From positions 1-18,218 of the forward strand of contig JAEYSS010000234.1 of assembly GCA_023434425.1 (NCBI GenBank): 18,218 nucleotides of DNA, given 5' to 3'. Below, piece after piece: positions 7,231 to 14,639 of this stretch. A program made the translations under genes and the position numbers. Within the stretch, counting starts at the first letter, position 1. Every line of letters starts with the position of its first letter. The notes under the pieces are model-generated. The model was not told where the DNA came from and ran no database searches. It worked only from the letters and a program-made list of their open reading frames with translations. Source of the stretch: Pseudomonadota bacterium (GTDB taxonomy: Bacteria; Pseudomonadota; Alphaproteobacteria; Ferrovibrionales; Ferrovibrionaceae).

Positions 7231-7340
7231 AACGGGACGAAACGGGACGGACCAGGCTCAAACGGGACGGACCAGGCTCAGACGGGACAAAACTGGCCCC
7301 GAATGGGGCATAACAGGCCCCCAACGGGACGGAACGGGCA
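7231..7340. repeat. Short tandem repeat zone built on ACGGGAC
   Basis: The 20-mer AACGGGACGGACCAGGCTCA occurs twice exactly in tandem (7241-7260, 7261-7280). Degenerate 20-base copies follow (7281-7300, 7301-7320). The heptamer ACGGGAC occurs at 7232, 7242, 7262, 7282 and 7324, with a near copy at 7334, so most spacings are multiples of 10. It lies just downstream of the ABC transporter operon. Confidence 0.8.
7288..7309 (-). terminator. Weak candidate terminator for the minus-strand operon
   Basis: Read on the minus strand, GCCCC-ATTC-GGGGC (7309 to 7296) forms a 5-bp GC stem followed by CAGTTTTG. It lies about 38 bases after the OppC-like stop. The stem and the run of four T are both short, so this is tentative. 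Confidence 0.3.
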
Positions 7341-7346
7341 GCAACC

Positions 7347-8525
7347 CTAGCGATACGGATCGGCCGCGTCGCGCAGGCCATCGCCAAAGAAGTTGAAGGC
7401 CAGGACCACCACGATCACCGGGATGGCCGGCGCCATCAGCCAGGGATACAGCGCCACCACGTTGATGTTCTGCGCTTCGTTGAGCAGCACGCCCCAGGAG
7501 GTGATCGGCGGCCGCAGACCCAGCCCGAGGAAGGACAGCGCTGTCTCGCCCAGGATCATCGACGGGATCGACAGGGTGGCCGATGCGATCAGGTGGCTCA
7601 TGAAACTGGGCAGCAGGTGGCGGCCGATGATGCGGCTGGGCGAAGCACCCATCAGCTGTGCGGCGGTGGCGAAATCCTCCTCGCGCAGCGCCAGCAGTTT
7701 TGACCTGACCGCGCGGGCAAGGCCCGGCCAGTCCAACAGACCCAGAATGATGGTGATGCCGAAATAGACCAGGATCGGTGACCAGGTGACCGGCAGTGCG
7801 GCCGACAGCGCCATCCAGAGCGGCAGTTCGGGCAGACTTCGGATCAGTTCGATCAGGCGCTGGATCACATTGTCTATCCAGCCGCCGTAGTAGCCGGATA
7901 TCCCGCCCAGCACGATGCCGATGATGAAGCTGATGGCAATTCCGAACAGGCCGACGGTCAGTGAGATGCGTGTGCCGTAGACGATGCGGGAGAAGATATC
8001 GCGCCCGAGCCGGTCCGTCCCCAGCAGGTAGAGATCGCCGCCTTCGGCCGGGCAGACGAAATGAAACCGCATCGGCACCAGGCCCATATAGTCATACTGG
8101 TCGCCCTGGCAGAAGAAACGCAGCTTGTGCACCTTGCTCAGGTCCGGCGCATATTCACGCTTCAGCGTCTCGGTATTCATGCGGAAGCGCATGCCGTACA
8201 CGAATGGACCGACGAACTGGCCCTCGTGGAACAGGTGGATCGCGTGCGGCGGCGCATAGATGCCGCGCGGATTGCGGGTCTGCAGGTTGTAAGGCGCGAT
8301 GAACTCGGAAAACAGCGTGGACGCGTAGATCAGCAGCAGGATGACGCCGCTCCACAGGCCGAGCCGGTGGCGCTTGAACTTCCACCACATCATCTGCCAT
8401 TGCGAGGCGCGGTAATACTTTTCCTGGCCTGCCGTCATCTGCTCGATCGAATAGGGATCGAACGGAACGGGATTGACCCAGTGCTCGGGGCGGGCCGGCT
8501 TGGTATTGGCGGGCGTGTCGCTCAT
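7347..8525 (-). CDS. ABC transporter permease, OppC/DppC family with large periplasmic insert
   Basis: A 392-residue inner-membrane permease, longer than typical OppC proteins (about 300). The first span is about residues 55-76. It is followed by a hydrophilic insert of about 110 residues (77-185) holding two cysteines (C139, C158) that could form a disulfide, then the conserved LLGTDRLGRDIFSRIVYGTR (168-187). Further spans follow near 188-210, 233-265, 310-335 and 362-383. The EAA coupling loop that contacts the ATPase is around 281-303 (REEDFATAAQLMGASPSRII). An N-terminal tail of about 50 residues precedes the first span. Long-insert OppC proteins occur in YejE-like and alphaproteobacterial sugar or sugar-phosphate Opp-type systems. 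It begins two bases after the OppB-like stop. Confidence 0.93.
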   Translation of the reverse strand: MSDTPANTKPARPEHWVNPVPFDPYSIEQMTAGQEKYYRASQWQMMWWKFKRHRLGLWSGVILLLIYASTLFSEFIAPYNLQTRNPRGIYAPPHAIHLFHEGQFVGPFVYGMRFRMNTETLKREYAPDLSKVHKLRFFCQGDQYDYMGLVPMRFHFVCPAEGGDLYLLGTDRLGRDIFSRIVYGTRISLTVGLFGIAISFIIGIVLGGISGYYGGWIDNVIQRLIELIRSLPELPLWMALSAALPVTWSPILVYFGITIILGLLDWPGLARAVRSKLLALREEDFATAAQLMGASPSRIIGRHLLPSFMSHLIASATLSIPSMILGETALSFLGLGLRPPITSWGVLLNEAQNINVVALYPWLMAPAIPVIVVVLAFNFFGDGLRDAADPYR

Positions 8526-8526
8526 G

Positions 8527-9552
8527 TTATTTCGCCTGCCCGCCGGTCAGCCGGATGCGCGGATCGAGCAATGCCAGCAGGACGTCGGAGACCAGCATGC
8601 CGATCACGGTCAGCAGCGCAAGGAACATCAGGAACGAGCCTGCCAGATACTGGTCGAGCGACTGCAGCGCGCCCAGCAGCATCGGGCCGGCAGTCGGCAG
8701 GCTCATCACCACCGACACGATGACCGAGCCCGAAACCACGGAGGGCAGCAGGTTGCCAATATCCGAGATGAAGGGGTTGAGCGCCATGCGGATCGGATAT
8801 TTCACCAGCAGGCGCAGCGGCGGCAGGCCCTTGGCCCGGGCAGTGGTGACATACTGCTTCTGCAGTTCGTCGAGCAGATTGGCGCGCAGGCGGCGGATCA
8901 TGGCTGCCGTGCCAGAGGTGCCGATCACGACCACCGGCACGATCATATGCACCATCATCGACTGGATCTTTTCCCAGTTCCACGGGGCGTCGATCAGTTC
9001 GGGATCCACCAGACCGCCGATGCTGACGCCGAACCAGATGTTGGAATAATAGAGCATCACCAGGGCGAGCAGGAAATTCGGCGTCGCCAGGCCGATATAT
9101 CCGAACAGCGTGAAACCGTAGTCGCCCCAGGAATACTGCCGCGTGGCGGAATAGACGCCGATCGGGAAAGCGACGGCATAGATGAAGATGATCGTGAAGA
9201 AATTGATGATCGCGGTCATCAGCAGGCGATCGCCGATCAGTTCACCCACCGGGCGATTGTATTCGAACGACCAGCCCCAATCGCCCTGCAGCAGGCCCGA
9301 GAATCCGTTCGGGCCGGGGATGAAACCCATCCAGATCGCATATTGCTCCATGATCGTGCGATCCAGCGCATACTGCGTACGCAGGAATTCGGCGCGCTCC
9401 ATGGCGCTGGTTTCGCCCTGCGCACGCAGTTCGGCGATCTGGTTCGACAGATAGTCGCCGGGCGGCAGCTTGATGATCAGGAAGATCAAAAGACTGATGA
9501 CCAGCAGTGTCGGGATCATCAACAGCGTTCGGCGCGCAAGATAAGTCAGCAT
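8527..9552 (-). CDS. ABC transporter permease, OppB/DppB family
   Basis: A 341-residue inner-membrane protein that pairs with the OppC-like subunit to form the translocation channel. The N-terminus MLTYLARRTLLMIPTLLVIS and the following hydrophobic stretch form the first span (about 9-28). The periplasmic loop carries YALDRTIMEQYAIW and GDWGWSFEYNRPV. Further spans lie near 113-136, 147-172, 200-218, 268-295 and 305-328. The cytoplasmic EAA-like loop is about 232-255 (KQYVTTARAKGLPPLRLLV). It lies 17 bases after the binding-protein stop. The only ribosome site is the weak AGCAGG before ATG 9552. Family assignment is clear; substrate is not. Confidence 0.94.
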   Translation of the reverse strand: MLTYLARRTLLMIPTLLVISLLIFLIIKLPPGDYLSNQIAELRAQGETSAMERAEFLRTQYALDRTIMEQYAIWMGFIPGPNGFSGLLQGDWGWSFEYNRPVGELIGDRLLMTAIINFFTIIFIYAVAFPIGVYSATRQYSWGDYGFTLFGYIGLATPNFLLALVMLYYSNIWFGVSIGGLVDPELIDAPWNWEKIQSMMVHMIVPVVVIGTSGTAAMIRRLRANLLDELQKQYVTTARAKGLPPLRLLVKYPIRMALNPFISDIGNLLPSVVSGSVIVSVVMSLPTAGPMLLGALQSLDQYLAGSFLMFLALLTVIGMLVSDVLLALLDPRIRLTGGQAK

Positions 9553-9569
9553 GTTGGATATGTGCCTGC

Positions 9570-11477
9570 TTACTGACCGAACCAGAAGGTTTCAGGGCGA
9601 TACAGGCCGATGAAGGCACCGGGATCCCAGTTGAACACGCCTTCTTTCGGGATGTTGTGCAGTTTCTTGTTGGCAATGATCGGCTGGAAAACGCCACTTA
9701 CGATGCCGATGGTCAGCGTCTGCTCGGTGTGGATGCCGAGCATGCGATGCCAGATGCGGGCGCGCTCCGCCCTGTCGCCGGTTTCGAGCCAGGCGTGATA
9801 GAGGTCGAACAGTTCCTGCGCGGCCGGCAAATCGATCGGCTCACCCGATTGATGGCCGGTCTCGTGCCACTGGCCCCATTTCGGCCATTGCAGGCCATAT
9901 TGCGAGGTGGGAGCCAGTTCGTTCGGCTTCATGTCGGCGGTCGGCAGGCCGTTTTCCAGGCCGGACCAGACCGACATCATCGCCTCGCCGGAGAAGATGC
10001 GATTGCGGACCACGTCGCGCTGACTCGGCTTGGAGAACAGCTTGATGCCGATCTTGGCCCAGTTCTCGCCGATCAGCTCCAGTACGTCGGTCTGCTCAGT
10101 GTCTTCGCCGGCGGTCTCGACGATGATTTCTGCCGGCCGGCCATCGGGCAGCAGGCGAACGCCATTGTTGTCGCGCCTGGTCAGGCCGATCTGATCGAGC
10201 AGCTTGTTGGCGGCGGCGGCATCGAAGGTCGCGTTGGTCGTCTGGTATTCCGGTTTGAACAGCGGGCTATCCGGCATCACCGTATTGTTCGATTCAATCG
10301 CCAGGCCGAAGAACAGCGACTCGTTGATCGCCTGCCGGTCGATGCCGAGCGACAGGGCATGCCGGAAGCGCGCATCGCGCATCATTCCGCGCCAGACCGG
10401 GTCGTTGGCATTCAGGTTTGGATAGAGCGCGATATGCGATCCCTTGGCGGTGCGCCACAGCAGGGTCTTGTAACCGGCGCGTTTCTCATTCTCTTTCAGG
10501 AAGGTGAAGTTGCTGAAATTCACGCTGCGGAACTGCAGGTCGGCTTCGCCGGCGCCCGCCTTGGCCGGGATCAGCTTGCCATCGGCCTGGGTGAAGATGA
10601 TGCGGTCGAGATAGGGAAGCTGGCGGCCGTTATTGTCGACGCGGTGATAGTAGGGGTTGCGGACGGCAACAAAGCGTACGGCCGGCGGCTTGGTCGTGAT
10701 CGTCCAGGCGTCCAGCAGCGGCAGATCGGGATTGTCGCCTTCCACCATATTGTCGACGCGGCTATGCAGGGCGGCCCAGTTCACGCGCTTCTCGGCAGTG
10801 ACCATGGCGGCCAGCTTCTGCGGATCCGCATAGCGGGCATGAAACTGCTTGAGATAATGCGCCGGCCGATAGAGGTTGAAGGCCGATGTTCCCGCAATGC
10901 GCGGGATAAAGGACGGATTGCGCTTCGACCAGTTGTAGCGGACGGTGGTCTCGTTGACGATCTCGACCTTCGGCTTCTCGCCGTCGACCAGCAGATCCTG
11001 CATCGGCCCGGCCGGGCTCAGTTCCTTGTTGTTGGCAACATCTTCCCAGTAGTAGCGGAAGTCTTCCGCCGTGAAGGGATGCCCATCCGACCAGCGGTGC
11101 CCCTTGCGGAGATGGAAAGTGAAAACCCGATCATCCTCGACCTCGAACTTCTCCAGGATGTCCGGCACGAACTCGTATTTCTCGTCGTAAACGATCAGGC
11201 GTGTATAGGCGATCACGTTGAGCAGGCGGGTTTCGCGCGCGCGGCTGATCAGGCTCCGCAGATCGCCGCCGTGACGGCCGGGTTCGCGTGGGGTGACCAC
11301 CAGCGGCTGCTGAGGCAGGCGCTGCGCCACGGGGGGCAGCTTGCCGGCATTTACCTCAGCCGACAGCATCGGGGTTTCCTGCAGGTCGGGCAGTTGCGGC
11401 TGTGCCGCCGCACCCAGAGTGGCGAAGACCACAAGTGCCGGGAGCAGCGCGAGGGCAGGGCGAAGCAGCGACATCAT
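9570..11477 (-). CDS. ABC transporter periplasmic binding protein, SBP family 5
   Basis: A 635-residue secreted protein, large for the DppA/OppA class (about 520-560). The N-terminus (MMSLLRPALALLPALVVFAT) is a typical Sec signal with likely cleavage after LGAAA near residue 25; there is no lipobox Cys. The mature protein shows the family pattern: PGRHGGDLRSL, a Y-E-F-VPDILEKFEV block, HLRKGHRWSDGHPFTAEDF (about 127-145), and the late RHALSLGIDRQAIN block (about 368-381). The start MM gives two adjacent ATGs (11477, 11474); the upstream ATPase stop overlaps them. Proteins of this size and pattern in alphaproteobacteria include binders of oligosaccharides (AgpA-like) or modified peptides (YejA-like) as well as peptides. 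The ligand here is inferred only by context. Confidence 0.93.
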   Translation of the reverse strand: MMSLLRPALALLPALVVFATLGAAAQPQLPDLQETPMLSAEVNAGKLPPVAQRLPQQPLVVTPREPGRHGGDLRSLISRARETRLLNVIAYTRLIVYDEKYEFVPDILEKFEVEDDRVFTFHLRKGHRWSDGHPFTAEDFRYYWEDVANNKELSPAGPMQDLLVDGEKPKVEIVNETTVRYNWSKRNPSFIPRIAGTSAFNLYRPAHYLKQFHARYADPQKLAAMVTAEKRVNWAALHSRVDNMVEGDNPDLPLLDAWTITTKPPAVRFVAVRNPYYHRVDNNGRQLPYLDRIIFTQADGKLIPAKAGAGEADLQFRSVNFSNFTFLKENEKRAGYKTLLWRTAKGSHIALYPNLNANDPVWRGMMRDARFRHALSLGIDRQAINESLFFGLAIESNNTVMPDSPLFKPEYQTTNATFDAAAANKLLDQIGLTRRDNNGVRLLPDGRPAEIIVETAGEDTEQTDVLELIGENWAKIGIKLFSKPSQRDVVRNRIFSGEAMMSVWSGLENGLPTADMKPNELAPTSQYGLQWPKWGQWHETGHQSGEPIDLPAAQELFDLYHAWLETGDRAERARIWHRMLGIHTEQTLTIGIVSGVFQPIIANKKLHNIPKEGVFNWDPGAFIGLYRPETFWFGQ

Positions 11478-13366
11478 GCGACAAGATCCCGGAAATCGGC
11501 ATTGGCATCGGCGCGCACGAGATGGCCTTGGCCAAGATCGACCATGCGCGGTCGTGCAGTGCCGTCAATGGTGAAGGGGCGCGGCCAGGCGGCGGGTTTG
11601 GATGCCTTGCCCTCCATCAGCAGGTGAAGGTCGAGGCGGCTGTTCGGGTCCGGCTTCGGCACCGCGGCCAGCAGCGCCTTGGTATAGGGATGAACCGGGT
11701 TGTTGAAGAGCTGTTCGCGCGGCGCCAGTTCAACCAGGCGGCCGGCACACATGACGGCGATGCGGTCGGCGATATAGTCCACCACCGCCAGATTGTGCGA
11801 CACGAAAATATAAGTCAGACCCAGCTCGGATTTCAGATCCTTCAGCAGATTGAGAATCTGCGCCTGGATCGAGACATCCAGCGCGGAAACCGGTTCGTCG
11901 CAGATCAGCAGTTCGGGCTGCAATGCCAGTGCGCGTGCGATGCCGATGCGCTGACGCTGCCCGCCCGAGAAGGAATGCGGGTAGCGGCGCAGGAAGCGCG
12001 GGTCGAGACCAACCAGCGTCATCAGTTCCTTGACCCGCTCGAAACGTTCGTCCGCGTCGCCGATCTGGTGGATCACCAGCGGCTCGGACAGGATATCGAA
12101 CACCGTCATGCGCGGATTGAGCGACGAGAAGGGATCCTGGAAAATGAACTGCACCTGCCGGCGATAGCGGAACAGGTCGTCGCCCTCCAGCTTCAGCACA
12201 TCGGCGCCTTTGAAGCGTATATTGCCGCTGTCGGGCGTGATCGCCCGCAGGATCAGCTTGCTGGCGGTCGTCTTGCCGCAACCGGACTCGCCGACCAGCC
12301 CCAGGCATTCGCCGCGCCGGACCGTGAAGCTGATATCGTCGACGGCAATCACCGACGACGCCGCGTGGGCGGGGCGGAACATGCCGCCCTTGCGCAGGGA
12401 AAAACTCTTGCTGACATGCTCGACTTCCAGCAGCGTTTCGCCTGCCGGGGCCTTGGCTGGCGCGTTGCTGCGCAGCAGGCCGCCGACCTCGCCCTTGATC
12501 TCGCGCAGCGGGACCAGTCTTTCGCCCGGTTTCATGTTGAAGCGCGGCACGGCATGCAGCAGGGCTTTCAGATAGGGATGCTGCGGATTGCCGAAGATGT
12601 CGTGCAGACCGCCGCGTTCCATAGTCTGGCCGTGATACATCACCACGATCTCGTCGGCCATGTTGGCCACCACACCGAGGTCGTGGGTGATCATCAGGAT
12701 CGCCATGCCGAGCTCGGACTGCAGATCCTTCAGGAGTTTCAGGATCTGCGCCTGGATGGTGACGTCGAGCGCTGTGGTCGGCTCGTCAGCGATCAGCAGG
12801 GCCGGACGGCAGACCAGCGCCATGGCGATCATGGCGCGCTGGCGCAGGCCGCCGGAGAGTTCAAATGCATAAGTGCGCAGCGCGCGCTCGGGGTCCGGAA
12901 ATCCGACCAGTCGCAGCATGTCGGCGGTCAGCTCGCGCGCCTGATTGTCGTCGGCCTGGCGATGCAGCTTCAGCGCCTCGGAGATCTGGTCGCCGATGGT
13001 GTGCAGCGGACTGAGCGAGGTCATCGGCTCCTGGAAGATGATCGAGATGCGACCACCCTGCAGTTGGCGCATCTCGCTGCCGCCGCGGGACAGCGTCGCG
13101 ATATCGATGGCTTCGCCGGGCTGCAGCGGATCGTGGAACAGGATCTGGCCGCCGGCGATGCGCGCCGGGCGCGGCAGGATGCCCATGATTGCCTGGCTCA
13201 CCACGGATTTTCCTGAACCGGACTCGCCCACCAGCGCAACCGTGCTGCCTTGCGGGATGCTGAAGCTGATGCCGTTCACGGCACGGATCAGGCCTTCCGG
13301 CAGGTCGAAATGGACCTGCAGGTCACGAACGTCCAGCACGTTGCGATTCAGCGTCGAAACGCTCAC
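11474..13366 (-). CDS. Fused double ATPase of an Opp/Dpp-type ABC importer
   Basis: A 630-residue cytosolic protein with two complete nucleotide-binding domains, equivalent to DppD and DppF joined, as in YejF. Domain 1 has Walker A GESGSGKS (48-55), signature LSGGLRQRA (170-178) and Walker B LLIADEPTTALD (190-201). Domain 2 has Walker A GESGCGKTT (359-367), signature FSGGQRQRI (466-474) and Walker B LLICDEPVSALD (486-497). Both carry H-loops (ITHDLG, VSHNLA) and the oligopeptide-type C-terminal HPYLKALL / HPYTKALL segments. The start is GTG 13366, overlapping the upstream stop as GTGA (13363-13366). The stop overlaps the binding-protein start. Both ATP sites look intact. Confidence 0.95.
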   Translation of the reverse strand: MSVSTLNRNVLDVRDLQVHFDLPEGLIRAVNGISFSIPQGSTVALVGESGSGKSVVSQAIMGILPRPARIAGGQILFHDPLQPGEAIDIATLSRGGSEMRQLQGGRISIIFQEPMTSLSPLHTIGDQISEALKLHRQADDNQARELTADMLRLVGFPDPERALRTYAFELSGGLRQRAMIAMALVCRPALLIADEPTTALDVTIQAQILKLLKDLQSELGMAILMITHDLGVVANMADEIVVMYHGQTMERGGLHDIFGNPQHPYLKALLHAVPRFNMKPGERLVPLREIKGEVGGLLRSNAPAKAPAGETLLEVEHVSKSFSLRKGGMFRPAHAASSVIAVDDISFTVRRGECLGLVGESGCGKTTASKLILRAITPDSGNIRFKGADVLKLEGDDLFRYRRQVQFIFQDPFSSLNPRMTVFDILSEPLVIHQIGDADERFERVKELMTLVGLDPRFLRRYPHSFSGGQRQRIGIARALALQPELLICDEPVSALDVSIQAQILNLLKDLKSELGLTYIFVSHNLAVVDYIADRIAVMCAGRLVELAPREQLFNNPVHPYTKALLAAVPKPDPNSRLDLHLLMEGKASKPAAWPRPFTIDGTARPRMVDLGQGHLVRADANADFRDLVA

Positions 13367-13854
13367 GGCCGATTCCCTTCAACACTGTGTACGCGGCTGG
13401 CATTCAGGCGGGAGGTTTCGCTGATGGCGACCCCGTTCCGCTCGGCCGCGGCGAAAGCCCGTTCGACGAGGGACGGAAAACCAATCAAATTGCTGTCGAC
13501 CCGCAAAGTTCCCCCTTCCGCCTCGATCACCAGCTGCAGCCAACCCTCGCTGCGATCGCGACGCGTCGAATAGTAGCGCAGCGTCACGGCCTTCACTGTC
13601 GGCCATGGCAGCGCCACCGTTCTTCCCCATCCCCGCCGGACCACCCCGACCGCGTCGAGTTCGATCCCGATCTGCTGGCGCCAGGCTGTCACTGCGCCAA
13701 GCCATGCAAAGAGAAGGCTCAACCCGACCAGCAGGGCAAAAATGACAGATTGAGGGGCCGCGAACAACACCAGTCCCAGGCATATGGCGAGCCCGCCTCC
13801 CGCGCGCAGGTAGTCCGGCCAGAGCCGGGAGAGGGGGTAATACAGGCGGGTCAT
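13363..13854 (-). CDS. Small membrane protein with likely bacterial PH-like domain
   Basis: A 163-residue protein. Two adjacent hydrophobic helices (about 18-35 and 36-57: GGGLAICLGLVLFAAP, FALLVGLSLLFAWLGAV) form a hairpin. They are followed by a cytosolic region with IGIELDAVGVVRRGWGRTVALPW and VKAVTLRYYSTRRDRSEG, then a long helix near 127-142 (LVERAFAAAERNGVAI). The pattern of two spans then a beta-rich region with a W-x-x-V-K-A strand resembles bacterial PH-domain (DUF304-like) proteins; this is a resemblance, not a certain match. It sits between the glycan genes and the transporter, overlapping both neighbours by four bases (ATGA at 13851-13854, GTGA at 13363-13366). Its role is unknown. 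Confidence 0.75.
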   Translation of the reverse strand: MTRLYYPLSRLWPDYLRAGGGLAICLGLVLFAAPQSVIFALLVGLSLLFAWLGAVTAWRQQIGIELDAVGVVRRGWGRTVALPWPTVKAVTLRYYSTRRDRSEGWLQLVIEAEGGTLRVDSNLIGFPSLVERAFAAAERNGVAISETSRLNASRVHSVEGNRP

Positions 13855-14639
13855 GACGCCGGCGTGACAGGCGGCCTGCCGATTTCGAGGGCGGCGCGGG
13901 CATCAAGCCAGCGGACGGCGGGATGCGCGGCAGTGCGGGACAGGAACGCGGCCGCAAAAGCCCAGACCGTTTCGTCATGCCGCAGATGGTGGGTCAGCAA
14001 TCCGAGCGGCTGCAGAGCCTGTTCGCCTGCGCGCATGGCGCGCAAATGCGCGCCGGCGGCGGCGAGGCTGCGTTCCGCAGCGGCGGCATTGTCCGTGCCA
14101 TGCCAGTCGATCGGGTCGATATGGGTGTTCAGGGTGGCGAGGCCCGGTGCCGCCCAGTAGCGGTCGCGGGCCTGGAAGGCCGATACCGCTGTATACTCCA
14201 GGGCGGACATGGCGGGCAGGGCATCCGGTGCCAGACGGTTCCAGGGCGGGACGAAAACCGGCAGCAGTTGCGCCGGGTCGAACAGACCGCGCAGACGGGC
14301 CTGGCCAGCCCGCATGTCCCCAAGCCGTTCGTCTAGCGAACGATTGTGCGGGAATTCCGATTTTTTCTCCGACGATGGGGCGTGATTCCGGTGGGCATAT
14401 CCATGCTGCAGCGCAACAACTCGGCGCTCGGATCGCAGCCGTGCGGCGAGGCCCGCTTCGGCCTGCACCGGAATAATGGCCAGGGCCAGGGGAATGCCGC
14501 TGGTCCGATGCAGGCCGAGCAGCCGGTCGAGGGCGGGAGTGGCGGCCGTGGCATCGTCATCGCGCCACCAGAAGGAGGCGGTTCGCCCGTCTGCGGCCCA
14601 GCAGTCGAGTTCCTCCGTCAGCGCCCGCCATCCTGTCAT
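13851..14639 (-). CDS. CE4-like polysaccharide deacetylase family protein
   Basis: A 262-residue protein related to NodB/CE4 deacetylases, which remove acetyl groups from N-acetylated sugars. The start is ATG 14639 (MTGWRALTEELD), overlapping the upstream stop as ATGA; an open frame further upstream reads antisense-like low-complexity residues and is rejected. Motifs: acidic metal/catalytic WWRDDDA (24-30), His motif QHGYAHRNH (78-86) with H79-x3-H83, VPPWNRL (near 130) at the position of the usual R-x-PY motif, and LLTHHLRHD (near 215) as the C-terminal histidine motif. There is no signal peptide, so it probably acts on a cytosolic or lipid-linked intermediate, or in an uncommon location. 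The substrate is unknown; adjacent glycosyltransferases suggest an amino-sugar glycan. Confidence 0.85.
   Translation of the reverse strand: MTGWRALTEELDCWAADGRTASFWWRDDDATAATPALDRLLGLHRTSGIPLALAIIPVQAEAGLAARLRSERRVVALQHGYAHRNHAPSSEKKSEFPHNRSLDERLGDMRAGQARLRGLFDPAQLLPVFVPPWNRLAPDALPAMSALEYTAVSAFQARDRYWAAPGLATLNTHIDPIDWHGTDNAAAAERSLAAAGAHLRAMRAGEQALQPLGLLTHHLRHDETVWAFAAAFLSRTAAHPAVRWLDARAALEIGRPPVTPAS

Larger units (their letters stand above)
6889..7346. other. Non-coding spacer between convergent genes
   Basis: About 460 bases without a convincing gene, between the methyltransferase stop and the OppC-like stop. In order it holds: a 10-bp palindrome CCGTGCACGG (6892-6901), the GC-rich inverted-repeat element, an AT-rich patch (about 7085-7120), the AGAACGTATGTTCT palindrome, half of a GTCATCCCGGCGAAA repeat, a small AGCCC-TGA-GGGCT hairpin (7206-7218), and the ACGGGAC tandem repeat zone. 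The only short plus-strand frame of note is 37 codons (7119-7232), with no ribosome site and no recognisable domain. Confidence 0.7.

Noticed and set aside
7231..7340. CRISPR array
   Set aside because: The repeats are 20 bases, directly adjacent without unique spacers, only two are exact, and no cas gene is near.
9507..11627. Long plus-strand open frame (about 706 codons) opposite the binding-protein gene
   Set aside because: Antisense shadow of a clear SBP family 5 gene; no domain, no ribosome site.
11402..13216. Long plus-strand open frame (about 604 codons) opposite the double ATPase
   Set aside because: The minus strand carries both Walker A and B sets intact; the plus-strand reading is compositional.
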